DNA of 6,457 nucleotides from UBA3071 sp965369635. Its GTDB lineage: Bacteria > Chloroflexota > Anaerolineae > UBA3071. Below are positions 1 through 6,264 of the stretch, one piece after another. The stretch covers positions 1 through 6,457 of the forward strand of contig CBDURC010000175.1 of assembly GCA_965369635.1 (NCBI GenBank). The letters run 5' to 3'. Every line of letters starts with the position of its first letter. The stretch's first letter is position 1. Both the position numbers and the translations under genes were made by a program. The notes below the pieces were generated by a model, which worked only from the letters and a program-made list of their open reading frames with translations, ran no database searches and was not told the origin of the DNA.

Positions 1-940
1 GGTGGAGGGGCTGCTGGCTCAGGGACACCAGGTGCGCTGTCTCCTACGGCGCACCAGCGACCTCTCTTTCATCGCCTCTCTTCCGCTGGAGCACGTCTGG
101 GGTGCGCTGGATGATGCCGAAAGCCTGGAGCGGGCCTGCAGGGGTGTTGACGCAGTTTACCACCTCGCCGGCGTGACCAGGGCCCCAGACGCCGCAACTT
201 ACTTTCGGGTCAACGAACAGGGCACACGGTCTCTGCTGGAGGCGTGCTGGCGGGTGAACCCCGGAGTGAGGCGGTTCGTCTACTTCTCCAGCCTGGCTGC
301 TGCGGGCCCTGCCCACAGTTCCACGCCGATAGACGAGACCTGTACCCCACGCCCTATGAGTCACTATGGCCGGAGCAAACTGGCTGGCGAGGAGGCCCTC
401 CTCGCCTACGCTGGGCGGCTACCGGCGGTGATCCTGCGGGCAGCTCCTGTCTATGGACCGCGTGAGCGGGACATCTTGACCTACTTCCGTCTGGTGCAGC
501 GGGGGCTGAAGCTGCTGCCTGGCGGTGGGGTGCAGCAGGTCAGCTTGATCCACGTCAGCGACCTCGTACAGTTGGCCCTGCGGGTGCTGGAGGACGAGAG
601 CGTCGTGGGGCAGACCTACTTTGCTTGCGACGGCGAGGCCCATGACCTGGAGGCGGTGTTGGATGCCATGGGCGCAGCGCTGGGCAAGCGGGCACTGCGC
701 GTAGTGATCCCTGTCCCCTTGCTGGAGGTCTTTGCAGCCTTGGGAGGGATATGGACGAGGCTGGCGAAGAGGTCGGTGCTGCTGAACGATCAGAAACTGC
801 AGGAGATGAAGCAGCGCTACTGGCTCTGCGATGTGAACAAAGCGCGTCGTGAGTTGGGCTTCGTGCCCCAGGTTGACTTGCAGACAGGCATGGCCCTCAC
901 AGCCCGCTGGTACCGTGAGCAGGGTTGGCTCAGCGGATGA
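1..940 (+). CDS. NAD-dependent epimerase/dehydratase (extended SDR), 5'-truncated by window edge
   Basis: The reading frame is open from the first base, and the 312 visible residues begin in the middle of the Rossmann fold. The family's N-terminal glycine-rich NAD(P)-binding loop is missing, so the true start lies left of the window and the GTG at position 2 is probably internal. Visible landmarks, numbered from that codon, are a cofactor-side LAG at 55-57, the FSSLAA strand at 95-100 with the active-site serine, and the catalytic pair Tyr122-x3-Lys126, followed by an ILRxxxVYGPRE segment (144-155). The C-terminal part has MKQRYWLCD (269-277) and a WYREQGWL end, as in a subgroup I associate from memory with bacterial sphingolipid loci. 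Family membership is clear. Reduction of a keto-sphingolipid (CerR-like) is inferred from the convergent serine palmitoyltransferase-like gene; a nucleotide-sugar epimerase or a sterol-dehydrogenase-like role is the alternative. It ends with TGA at 938-940, inside the first repeat unit of the spacer. Confidence 0.9.
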   Translation, partial: VEGLLAQGHQVRCLLRRTSDLSFIASLPLEHVWGALDDAESLERACRGVDAVYHLAGVTRAPDAATYFRVNEQGTRSLLEACWRVNPGVRRFVYFSSLAAAGPAHSSTPIDETCTPRPMSHYGRSKLAGEEALLAYAGRLPAVILRAAPVYGPRERDILTYFRLVQRGLKLLPGGGVQQVSLIHVSDLVQLALRVLEDESVVGQTYFACDGEAHDLEAVLDAMGAALGKRALRVVIPVPLLEVFAALGGIWTRLAKRSVLLNDQKLQEMKQRYWLCDVNKARRELGFVPQVDLQTGMALTARWYREQGWLSG

Positions 941-1032
941 CAAGGAGACAGGGGGAGAGGGAGAGCGAGTAACGGGGAGACGAAGCAAAGGGGGAACCTG
1001 CTCCCTGTCTTCTTGTCTCCTTGACGTTTTGT
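939..1032 (+). terminator. Likely terminator hairpin of the SDR gene, possibly bidirectional
   Basis: Positions 939-953 (GACAAGGAGACAGGG) pair with 1003-1017 (CCCTGTCTTCTTGTC) over 15 bp with one G-U wobble in RNA. The loop of 49 nt is long, which lowers confidence in classic intrinsic termination. A T-rich stretch follows (TTGACGTTTTGTC at 1021-1033). Other units of the right arm can pair with the left arm in the same register, so several alternative stems exist. The element lies between two facing stop codons, so a two-way terminator is plausible. That function is inferred; the pairing is seen directly. Confidence 0.45.
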
Positions 1033-1089
1033 CTCTTTGTCTTCTTGCCTCTTTGTCTTCTTGCCTCCTTGTCTCCTGATCTCCTTGTC
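939..1089. repeat. Phased 8-nt tandem repeat element with opposite-polarity arms between convergent genes
   Basis: On the + strand, 1002-1089 divides without remainder into eleven 8-nt units. Examples are TCCCTGTC (1002), TTCTTGTC (1010), TCTTTGTC (1034, 1050), TTCTTGCC (1042, 1058) and TCCTTGTC (1066, 1082); the consensus is TCYTTGTC. Units 5-6 are duplicated exactly as units 7-8, a perfect 16-nt tandem copy at 1034-1065. The left part, 939-994, has the reverse polarity and is more degenerate: GACAAGGA, GACAGGGG, GAGAGGGA and so on, also in 8-nt steps. The outer ends form a perfect 10-bp inverted repeat (939-948 with 1080-1089). The element fills the whole gap between the two stop codons. 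An 8-nt period does not preserve a reading frame, so it is not coding. Confidence 0.85.
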
Positions 1090-2268
1090 CTAGATGACGC
1101 CCATTTTCCTGCCTACCTTCTCGAAAGTTGCCAGCACTTGGTCCAATTGCTCGTCGGTGTGGGTTGCCATGAAGCTGGTGCGCAGCAGCGCCTTGCCGAC
1201 AGGCACACCTGGTGGCAGCACGGCATTGACGTAGATGCCGGCATCGAACAGGGCCTTCCACATCTGCAGCATGGCCATGTCCTCGCCGATGATAACGGGG
1301 ATGATGGGGGTCTTGCTGGCTCCCGTGTCGTATCCCAATGCCTGGAAGCCTTGCCGCATCTTCTCGGCGATGGCCAGTAGCCGCTCAATCCGTTCGGGCT
1401 CTTCTTGCATCACCTCCAGCGCGGCCAGCGCGGCAGCCACACTTGGCGGCGCCATGCTGGCGCTGAATATGAACGAACGGGCGGTGTGTTGGATGTAGTG
1501 GAGGATCGCCTCGTCACCGGCGATGAAGCCGCCCAGCGAGGCGAAGGACTTGCTGAAGGTGCCCATTATCAGATCCACGTCGTCGGTGACGCCGAAGTGG
1601 GCTGCCGTACCCCGCCCGCCGCCCAGCACGCCGACGGAGTGGGCGTCGTCCACCATCAGACGGGCGTTGTGTTTCTTGCAGAGGGTGACAATCTCCGGCA
1701 GCGGGGCGATGTCGCCGCCCATGCTGAAGACGCCGTCCACGACCACGAGCTTGCCGGCCTTCGCAGCGCAACCCTGCAGGCTTCTCTCCAGGCCGGCCAT
1801 GTCGTTGTGGCGGAAGCGCTTCATCTGGCCGAAGGCGAGGCGGCAGCCGTCAATGATGCTGGCGTGGTCCTCTTTGTCTGTGATGACGATGTCTGCCCGA
1901 GCCACCAGGGCAGCGATGGTGCCCAGATTGGTCTGGAAGCCGGTGCTGAAGACCAACGTGGCCTCTTTGCCGACGAAGGCCGCCAGCTTGCGCTCCAGTT
2001 CCCGGTGGAGTTCCAGGGTGCCGTTGAGGAAGCGTGAGCCTGTGCAACTGGTGCCGTATTGCCGCACGGCTTCTATGGCCGCGGAGCGCACCTTGGGGTG
2101 GGTGGTCAGGCCCAGGTAGTTGTTGGAGCCGATCATGATCAGCCGCTTGCCGTCGGCAACGACTTCGGTGCCCTCCGTGTGTTCCAGGGGGATGAAGTAG
2201 GGATAGAAGCCGAGGGCTTGTACTTCTTTGGCGCGAGTGAAGGCGTAGCATTTGTCGAATAGGTCCAT
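1090..2268 (-). CDS. Alpha-oxoamine synthase family PLP enzyme, serine palmitoyltransferase-like
   Basis: This 392-residue fold-type I PLP enzyme joins an amino acid to an acyl thioester with loss of CO2. Visible residues are SNNYLGL at 48-54, GTSCTGSRFLNGT at 72-84, His135 (expected to stack on PLP) in DHASIID, Asp207 and His210 in the DDAH motif, and the Schiff-base Lys240 in TFSKSFASLGG. Length matches the family. The start at 2268 has AGGAGA 8 nt upstream; the frame stays open to 2349, but the extra 27 codons run back over the likely transcript start. Family members include 8-amino-7-oxononanoate synthase (BioF), glycine C-acetyltransferase (Kbl) and serine palmitoyltransferase. The N-terminal CYAFTRAKEVQALGFYPYF and the GTSCTGSRFLNGT and FSMGGDIAPLP segments most resemble, from memory, the soluble serine palmitoyltransferases of Bacteroidota. 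I see no biotin or threonine-degradation genes nearby. The family is certain; the substrate is inferred. Confidence 0.93.
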   Translation of the reverse strand: MDLFDKCYAFTRAKEVQALGFYPYFIPLEHTEGTEVVADGKRLIMIGSNNYLGLTTHPKVRSAAIEAVRQYGTSCTGSRFLNGTLELHRELERKLAAFVGKEATLVFSTGFQTNLGTIAALVARADIVITDKEDHASIIDGCRLAFGQMKRFRHNDMAGLERSLQGCAAKAGKLVVVDGVFSMGGDIAPLPEIVTLCKKHNARLMVDDAHSVGVLGGGRGTAAHFGVTDDVDLIMGTFSKSFASLGGFIAGDEAILHYIQHTARSFIFSASMAPPSVAAALAALEVMQEEPERIERLLAIAEKMRQGFQALGYDTGASKTPIIPVIIGEDMAMLQMWKALFDAGIYVNAVLPPGVPVGKALLRTSFMATHTDEQLDQVLATFEKVGRKMGVI

Positions 2269-2276
2269 GGATGATG

Positions 2277-2283
2277 TCTCCTG
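2277..2283 (-). promoter_or_regulatory. Ribosome-binding site deciding the synthase start
   Basis: The minus strand reads CAGGAGA here, a near-perfect Shine-Dalgarno core with 8 nt to the ATG at 2268. This settles the start in favour of 2268 over the longer open frame from 2349. Confidence 0.8.
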
Positions 2284-2327
2284 TTCGTGAAGATTGACGA
2301 GGTTCAAGCTCGTGTTTCGTGGACGCG

Positions 2328-2356
2328 ATTGTACTCTACCTTTCACCATCCGTCAA
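2328..2356 (-). promoter_or_regulatory. Near-consensus sigma-70 promoter for the synthase gene
   Basis: On the minus strand TTGACG (2356-2351) is followed by exactly 17 nt and TACAAT (2333-2328). Both boxes match the consensus at five of six positions. Transcription would begin near 2321, giving a leader of about 50 nt. The leader contains a small stem (ACGAG/CTCGT, 2297-2313) with a 7-nt loop and then the ribosome-binding site. The promoter lies between the GT4 stop and the synthase start, so the synthase need not depend on read-through from upstream genes. Confidence 0.75.
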
Positions 2357-2419
2357 GGGGAGGGTGGGCGCAAGAGCCAGCGGCTTGCTTCCTTCACCCG
2401 CTCTGGCACCACGGCGGGG

Positions 2420-3535
2420 TCACACTGCCCGCTGGTAGACAGCCATCGTCTCCTCGGCGGCCCGTGACCAGGAGAACTTAGCTGCTTGTGCCAGGCCACG
2501 GGTTCTCATCTCCTCTTGCCGCTCCTCGTCAACAAGCACCCCGTACATGGCCTCCGCCATATCCTCGGTGTCAGTGGGATCGAAATAGGCAGCGGCTTCG
2601 CTGCCGATCTCTGGTAGGCTGGAGGTGTGGCTGCAGGCTACGGGCGTGCCACAGGCCATCGCTTCCAGCACGGGCAATCCGAACCCTTCGTACAGTGAAG
2701 GGAGCACGGCGAGCGCTGCGCCGCTGTAGAGCGCAGGGAGGTCTTCGTCAGGAACGTAGCCCGGGAGGAAGACGGTCTTCTGAGGCATACTCTCCAGACG
2801 CTGGAAGAAGCGCTCGAACAGCCATCCTTTGCTCCCCACAATCACCAGCTTGGCACTCACACCCCTTTCGTGTAGTAATCGAACCGTGTCCAGCAATCGC
2901 GTCAGGTTCTTGCGGGGCTCGATAGTGCCCACGTAGATGACGTAACGTTCGGGCAGGCCATAGCGGCGGCGAACGGCGGCGACAGCCTCGTGCGCGACCG
3001 GTTGGAAACGGGATGCAGCCGCTTCGTAGACCACGGATACCTTCTCAGCAGGCACGCCGTAGCACTTCGTCAGGTCTCGCCTGCTCGATTCCGAGATGGT
3101 GATGATAGCGTGGGCGCGGCGGCAGTAGAGGGGCATGGTCAGGTTGAGGTACCAGTAGTTGAGACGCTTGTGGTGTTGGGGGAAGAGGTGGAAGATAAGG
3201 TCGTGCACCGTGAGCACCGTCGGCACGGTGTGCAGGGGCATCAGCAGGTGTTCGGTGGCGTGGAACAGCTCCGCCCCAGGCAGCAGCCGGTCGAAGCCGA
3301 TCCTCGCCAATTGCCCCAGCCAGACGGCCATACGCCAGGGCTTGTAGCCGAGACGCACGGAGCGGGTGGGAACCCCTTGCAGCCCTTGGAGCGGCTGTAA
3401 CCCGCGTTCCCGGTTGTGGAAGAGGGCGAAGCGGTCCGGTTCTCGCTGAAGCAGCGCTCGTGTCAGGCTTTCGGCGTAGCGTCCCAATCCCGCTCGCCGG
3501 TGCACGGCTGCGGAAACGTCGATGTAGATGCTCAT
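2420..3535 (-). CDS. Glycosyltransferase family 4 (GT-B fold, RfaG/mannosyltransferase-like)
   Basis: This is a 371-residue cytoplasmic retaining glycosyltransferase that would move a sugar from a nucleotide-sugar donor to an acceptor. The N-terminal acceptor half has the glycine-rich loop GLGRYAESL (16-24), HDLIFHLFP (111-119) and TISESSRRDL (146-155). The donor half has YVGTIEPRKNLTRLL (201-215) and the GT4 signature EGFGLPVLEAMACGTPV (283-299), in which Glu283 and Glu291 form the E-x7-E motif. No signal peptide or membrane segment is evident. The ATG overlaps the stop of the upstream amylase gene in an ATGA arrangement, so the two are probably translationally coupled. Donor and acceptor cannot be read from sequence; polysaccharide or glycolipid assembly is typical of the family. 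Linkage to the GH13 enzyme suggests glucan metabolism, while the downstream sphingolipid-like synthase would allow a glycolipid role. Confidence 0.93.
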   Translation of the reverse strand: MSIYIDVSAAVHRRAGLGRYAESLTRALLQREPDRFALFHNRERGLQPLQGLQGVPTRSVRLGYKPWRMAVWLGQLARIGFDRLLPGAELFHATEHLLMPLHTVPTVLTVHDLIFHLFPQHHKRLNYWYLNLTMPLYCRRAHAIITISESSRRDLTKCYGVPAEKVSVVYEAAASRFQPVAHEAVAAVRRRYGLPERYVIYVGTIEPRKNLTRLLDTVRLLHERGVSAKLVIVGSKGWLFERFFQRLESMPQKTVFLPGYVPDEDLPALYSGAALAVLPSLYEGFGLPVLEAMACGTPVACSHTSSLPEIGSEAAAYFDPTDTEDMAEAMYGVLVDEERQEEMRTRGLAQAAKFSWSRAAEETMAVYQRAV

Positions 3536-4986
3536 CTGGGGTTAACGAACACGCCCCCTGAACGGGGCGGCACGTTTGGGCCGCACAGATGCCCTTGGAC
3601 CACCCTTGCCACATCATTGTCGCCGTTCCACACGTCCTGCAGCACGGTGCCGTTGGCCAGGTAGTCCGCAACCGGGATCTTTAGCGCAAAGGTGGCGCTG
3701 CTGTTGTTCAGCACCACCACCAGCGTCTCCTTGCCCAGTCGCCGTCCGAACGCGTAGATGCCGTGGGCCGCGTACAGGCGGGTGTAGTCGCCTCGCTGCA
3801 GGGCAGGGTACGTCCGTCGCAAGGCAGTACACCGTTTGACATAACCCAACAAGCCGTGATCCCATAGCTGTTCATCCCAGGGCATCGCGCCGCGACAATC
3901 GGGATCAGGTCCGCCCTGGAGGCCAATCTCGTCGCCGTAGTATATGCACGGCGCGCCCACGAAAGTCATCTGGAAGAGGGTGGCCAGTTGGAGCCGCGCG
4001 GTGTCACCACCAACGAGGGTCAGGAAGCGGGGTGTGTCGTGGCTGCCCAGCAAGTTGAGCTGGGCCTGGGTGACCTCCCAGTCGTACAAGCGCAACTGGT
4101 CGTCGATCCGCTGGGCGAAGGTGGGAGCATCGATCCGCTGTAACTCGTAGCCGCCGGGCCGGGCGCTGATGTCCAGTTTCTCCCCGCCGAAGAAGCCCAG
4201 ACAGGCTCGGCTAAAGGGGTAGTTCATCACGGCGTCGAGCTGATCACCCTGCAGCCAGCGATGGGCCGGGTGCCAGATCTCTCCCACGATGTACGCCTCG
4301 GGATTGACCTGCTTGACGCGGCGGCGAAATTCCCGCCAGAACTCGTCATCGTCGATGTCCCCGGGGACATCCAGCCGCCAACCGTCAATCCCCTGCCGTA
4401 TCCAGTGCGCGGCCACGTCCCACAGGAACTGTCGTACTTCCGGATTGTTGGTGTTGAACTCTGGCAGGGCCTGGAGGTTCCACCACGCCTTGTAGTTGGG
4501 CGTGCCGTTGGCAGCGTAGGCATTGAGCGGAAAGCGCGTGATGGTGAACCAGTCGAGGTAGGGGGAATCGTGGCCGTTCTCCAGGATGTGGTTGAACTGA
4601 AAGAAGCCGCGGCTGGCGTGGTTGAAGACGCCGTCGAGGATGACACGCATACCTCGGCGGTGCGCATCCTGCAGCAGCGTGCGCAGGGCATCGTTCCCTC
4701 CCAGCAGGGGATCCACCTGGTAGTAGTCGTAGGTGTGATAGCGGTGATTCGCCGCGGACTGGAAGACCGGATTGAAGTAGATGGCAGTCACGCCGAGGTC
4801 TTGCAGATAGTCCAGGTGCTCGACGACTCCAATGAGATCGCCTCCTTTGAAACCGTGCCGGGTAGGCGGGGCATCCCAGGGCTGCAGGCGGCAGGGTTTG
4901 GGCACTGCTGTGCTCTTGGCGAAGCGGTCGGGAAAGATCTGGTAGAAGATGGCCTCTTTGACCCAGTCGGGGGTGGTGATGGGCAT
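3532..4986 (-). CDS. GH13 alpha-amylase family hydrolase (cyclomaltodextrinase/neopullulanase-like, no CBM34)
   Basis: This 484-residue TIM-barrel glycoside hydrolase probably acts on maltodextrins, cyclodextrins or related alpha-glucans. GH13 conserved regions are all present: region I DGVFNH (118-123), region II GWRLDVPGD (202-210) with nucleophile Asp206 and Arg204, region III GEIWH with acid/base Glu236, and region IV LLGSHD with Asp317. The fifth conserved region reads LPEFN (174-178), close to the MPKLN/LPDLN signatures of the neopullulanase and maltodextrin-glucosidase groups. DWVKEAIFYQIFPDRF opens the barrel at residue 7, so the CBM34 domain usual in cyclomaltodextrinases is missing. 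There is no signal peptide, so it is cytoplasmic. I chose the ATG at 4986, with a weak GAAGG 9 nt upstream. The frame stays open to 5049, but those 21 codons (RRKTKDERRR and so on) are translated 7-nt repeats and unlike family N-termini. The gene ends inside the GT4 start. Confidence 0.93.
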   Translation of the reverse strand: MPITTPDWVKEAIFYQIFPDRFAKSTAVPKPCRLQPWDAPPTRHGFKGGDLIGVVEHLDYLQDLGVTAIYFNPVFQSAANHRYHTYDYYQVDPLLGGNDALRTLLQDAHRRGMRVILDGVFNHASRGFFQFNHILENGHDSPYLDWFTITRFPLNAYAANGTPNYKAWWNLQALPEFNTNNPEVRQFLWDVAAHWIRQGIDGWRLDVPGDIDDDEFWREFRRRVKQVNPEAYIVGEIWHPAHRWLQGDQLDAVMNYPFSRACLGFFGGEKLDISARPGGYELQRIDAPTFAQRIDDQLRLYDWEVTQAQLNLLGSHDTPRFLTLVGGDTARLQLATLFQMTFVGAPCIYYGDEIGLQGGPDPDCRGAMPWDEQLWDHGLLGYVKRCTALRRTYPALQRGDYTRLYAAHGIYAFGRRLGKETLVVVLNNSSATFALKIPVADYLANGTVLQDVWNGDNDVARVVQGHLCGPNVPPRSGGVFVNPR

Positions 4987-4996
4987 GTAGGTTTGC

Positions 4997-5031
4997 CTTC
5001 GTCTTTCGTCCTTTGTCTTTCGTCGTTGGTC
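4997..5031. repeat. Five phased 7-nt units in the amylase leader
   Basis: On the + strand the units are CTTCGTC, TTTCGTC, CTTTGTC, TTTCGTC and GTTGGTC, consecutive and without gaps, with consensus YTTYGTC (minus strand GACRAAR). The array lies in the 71-nt gap between the ferredoxin-like stop and the amylase start. Its last unit supplies the purines of the presumed Shine-Dalgarno sequence (GAAGG, 5000-4996 on the minus strand). The unit resembles the 8-nt unit at 1002-1089 with one base removed. Confidence 0.7.
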
Positions 5032-5057
5032 GCAAGCATCGACCTGCATCGGCGGTG

Positions 5058-6149
5058 CTACAATATTGCTTGCAGATCGATCTCTCGGCTACTGGCTCTT
5101 TCCACCAGCCAGGCCTCTTCGTCGAGCGGCGGTGGCGAAGTTTCCTCTTCCGGCTTGCGCAGCAGCGTCAGCGCCTCGCTGGGGCAGGAGGGAACGCAGA
5201 GACCGCAGCCCATGCAGCGGCTCAGGTCTACCTGCACGACGTCGTCGGGCAGTGACAACGCGCCGAAGGGGCAGGTGTCCAGGCAGATCTCGCAACCGGT
5301 GCACAGGTCACCATCCACGGTGGCGTGGAAGGCGGAGCGGGCCATGCCCTCGGCGTTGCCGAACTCGGTGAGGCCCCGCAGGATGCCGCAGCAGCAGGTG
5401 CAGCAGTTGCAGATGTATCCATGCCCCTCCTGAACGTTGGCGGAGGAGTGCACCAGGCCCGATTCCTCTGCCTCTCGCAGAACGTTCAGGGCTTCCTCCT
5501 TGCTGATGGCCCGGGTGGTGCGGCTGGGCTGGAAGGCGTTCTCTATGGGCGTGAAGATCAGGCAGTTCTCCACCGGATGCTCGCAGCCTTCGCCCAGCAG
5601 CCGCTTCTCCACGCGGCAAATGCAGTCGCGTATCCCGAAGGACCGGGCTCCCTCCAGCAACTGCGAAGCTCTCTCGTAGGGAAACACTTCTATGTCCAGG
5701 GCGATGCTTTGCTCGATCGGGATGATGCGGTGCAGGGACGGGGTTGCGCTCAGGACCTCCCTGCCAAAGCTCTCCTGGAAGTAAGCTTCGAACAGCCGGG
5801 CCATCTCCTCGTCCATGCGGGCCAGTTGGGCCTCGTACACGCCGACGACAAAGGGCATCAGGCCAAACCTCAGCTCCCGCTCGCCCCTGTGAATGCGGAT
5901 CAAGCCGTTGCGGGCCATGTTCTTCAGGGCGCTGTAGGCAGCAGCGGGCTCCCATCCCACATGGGCCACACGGGCGGCGATGGCGCCGGCGGCTTCGGGC
6001 GTGAGCCGCATCTCGGCGGCCAGCGCTGCCTGCTCTGGGGTGTAGATCTTGGCCAGCAGCTTCAGTTCGATGCCACTTTCGGTGGCGGGAAAGCCGTTGG
6101 GGATAGCATCCAGTCGTTGAGCCAGTTTCTTGTACACGGGATGTGGCAT
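5058..6149 (-). CDS. Multi-cysteine [4Fe-4S] ferredoxin-like protein with probable winged-helix N-terminus
   Basis: The 363-residue protein has two parts. Residues 25-90 look like a small winged helix: a helical TPEQAALAAEMRLTPEAAGAIAARV, then YSALKNMARNGLIRI as recognition helix and wing. All 18 cysteines fall after residue 175: C176, C178, C189 and C196; a dense cluster C247, C249, C250, C252, C253, C254 (CNCCTCCC); and a dicluster ferredoxin domain with C283-x2-C286-x2-C289-x3-C293-P and C312-x2-C315-x2-C318-x3-C322-P. The last domain should bind two [4Fe-4S] clusters; the first two groups may hold further metal or act in redox sensing. The start at 6149 has AGAGGGAG just upstream (GAGG 7 nt from ATG); the frame is open to 6245, but the added residues look non-native. 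There is no signal peptide or membrane segment. Electron transfer or redox-linked regulation is inferred; the partner is unknown. It lies 71 nt upstream of the amylase gene on the same strand. Confidence 0.88.
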   Translation of the reverse strand: MPHPVYKKLAQRLDAIPNGFPATESGIELKLLAKIYTPEQAALAAEMRLTPEAAGAIAARVAHVGWEPAAAYSALKNMARNGLIRIHRGERELRFGLMPFVVGVYEAQLARMDEEMARLFEAYFQESFGREVLSATPSLHRIIPIEQSIALDIEVFPYERASQLLEGARSFGIRDCICRVEKRLLGEGCEHPVENCLIFTPIENAFQPSRTTRAISKEEALNVLREAEESGLVHSSANVQEGHGYICNCCTCCCGILRGLTEFGNAEGMARSAFHATVDGDLCTGCEICLDTCPFGALSLPDDVVQVDLSRCMGCGLCVPSCPSEALTLLRKPEEETSPPPLDEEAWLVERASSREIDLQAIL

Positions 6150-6153
6150 AGTG

Positions 6154-6161
6154 CTCCCTCT
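6154..6161 (-). promoter_or_regulatory. Ribosome-binding site deciding the ferredoxin-like start
   Basis: The minus strand reads AGAGGGAG, with the GAGG core 7 nt from the ATG at 6149. No comparable purine-rich site precedes the longer open frame that begins at 6245, so 6149 is preferred. Confidence 0.65.
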
Positions 6162-6235
6162 GTAGGTTGGTATGCTGGTAGACCGGCGTGGGGCGGGGAG
6201 GGGCAAAGGGAGTCCCCGCTCTCCTCGGAAAGTGA

Positions 6236-6264
6236 AAGGTAGCACAGAAAGCGGCAGAGGGCAA
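6236..6264 (-). promoter_or_regulatory. Weak candidate promoter for the ferredoxin-like gene
   Basis: On the minus strand TTGCCC (6264-6259) and TACCTT (6241-6236) are separated by 17 nt. The -35 box matches consensus at four of six positions and the -10 box at three, including its first, second and last bases. Transcription would begin near 6229. Spacing and placement fit, but such matches occur by chance. Confidence 0.28.

Noticed and set aside
1002..1089. CRISPR array
   Set aside because: Units are 8 nt, contiguous and degenerate, with no spacers and no cas genes.
419..1261. 280-residue minus-strand frame across the SDR gene, the repeat element and the synthase end
   Set aside because: It runs antisense to the SDR catalytic motifs and translates the repeats into arginine/glutamine-rich low complexity (ETRRQEDKEARRQRDK). 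It is a shadow frame kept open by GC bias.
2269..2349. 27-residue N-terminal extension of the synthase
   Set aside because: It spans the predicted transcript start and the AGGAGA ribosome-binding site. Family N-termini begin near the ATG at 2268.
2357..2419. Intrinsic terminator after the glycosyltransferase
   Set aside because: Only a stem of about 8 bp with a bulge (GCCAGAGCGG with CCGCTGGC) and a 14-nt loop can be drawn, and no T-tract follows.
4261..5433. 390-residue plus-strand frame opposite the amylase and ferredoxin-like genes
   Set aside because: The minus strand carries intact GH13 and ferredoxin motifs over the same bases, and the plus-strand translation shows no recognisable domain.
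5325..6242. 305-residue plus-strand frame antisense to the ferredoxin-like gene
   Set aside because: It is a shadow of a well-supported gene. The translation is glycine/glutamine-rich with no family signature.
5308..6264. 318-residue minus-strand frame overlapping the ferredoxin-like gene in another phase
   Set aside because: It has an arginine/histidine/proline-rich composition without motifs, while the other frame encodes ordered cysteine motifs with a ribosome-binding site.
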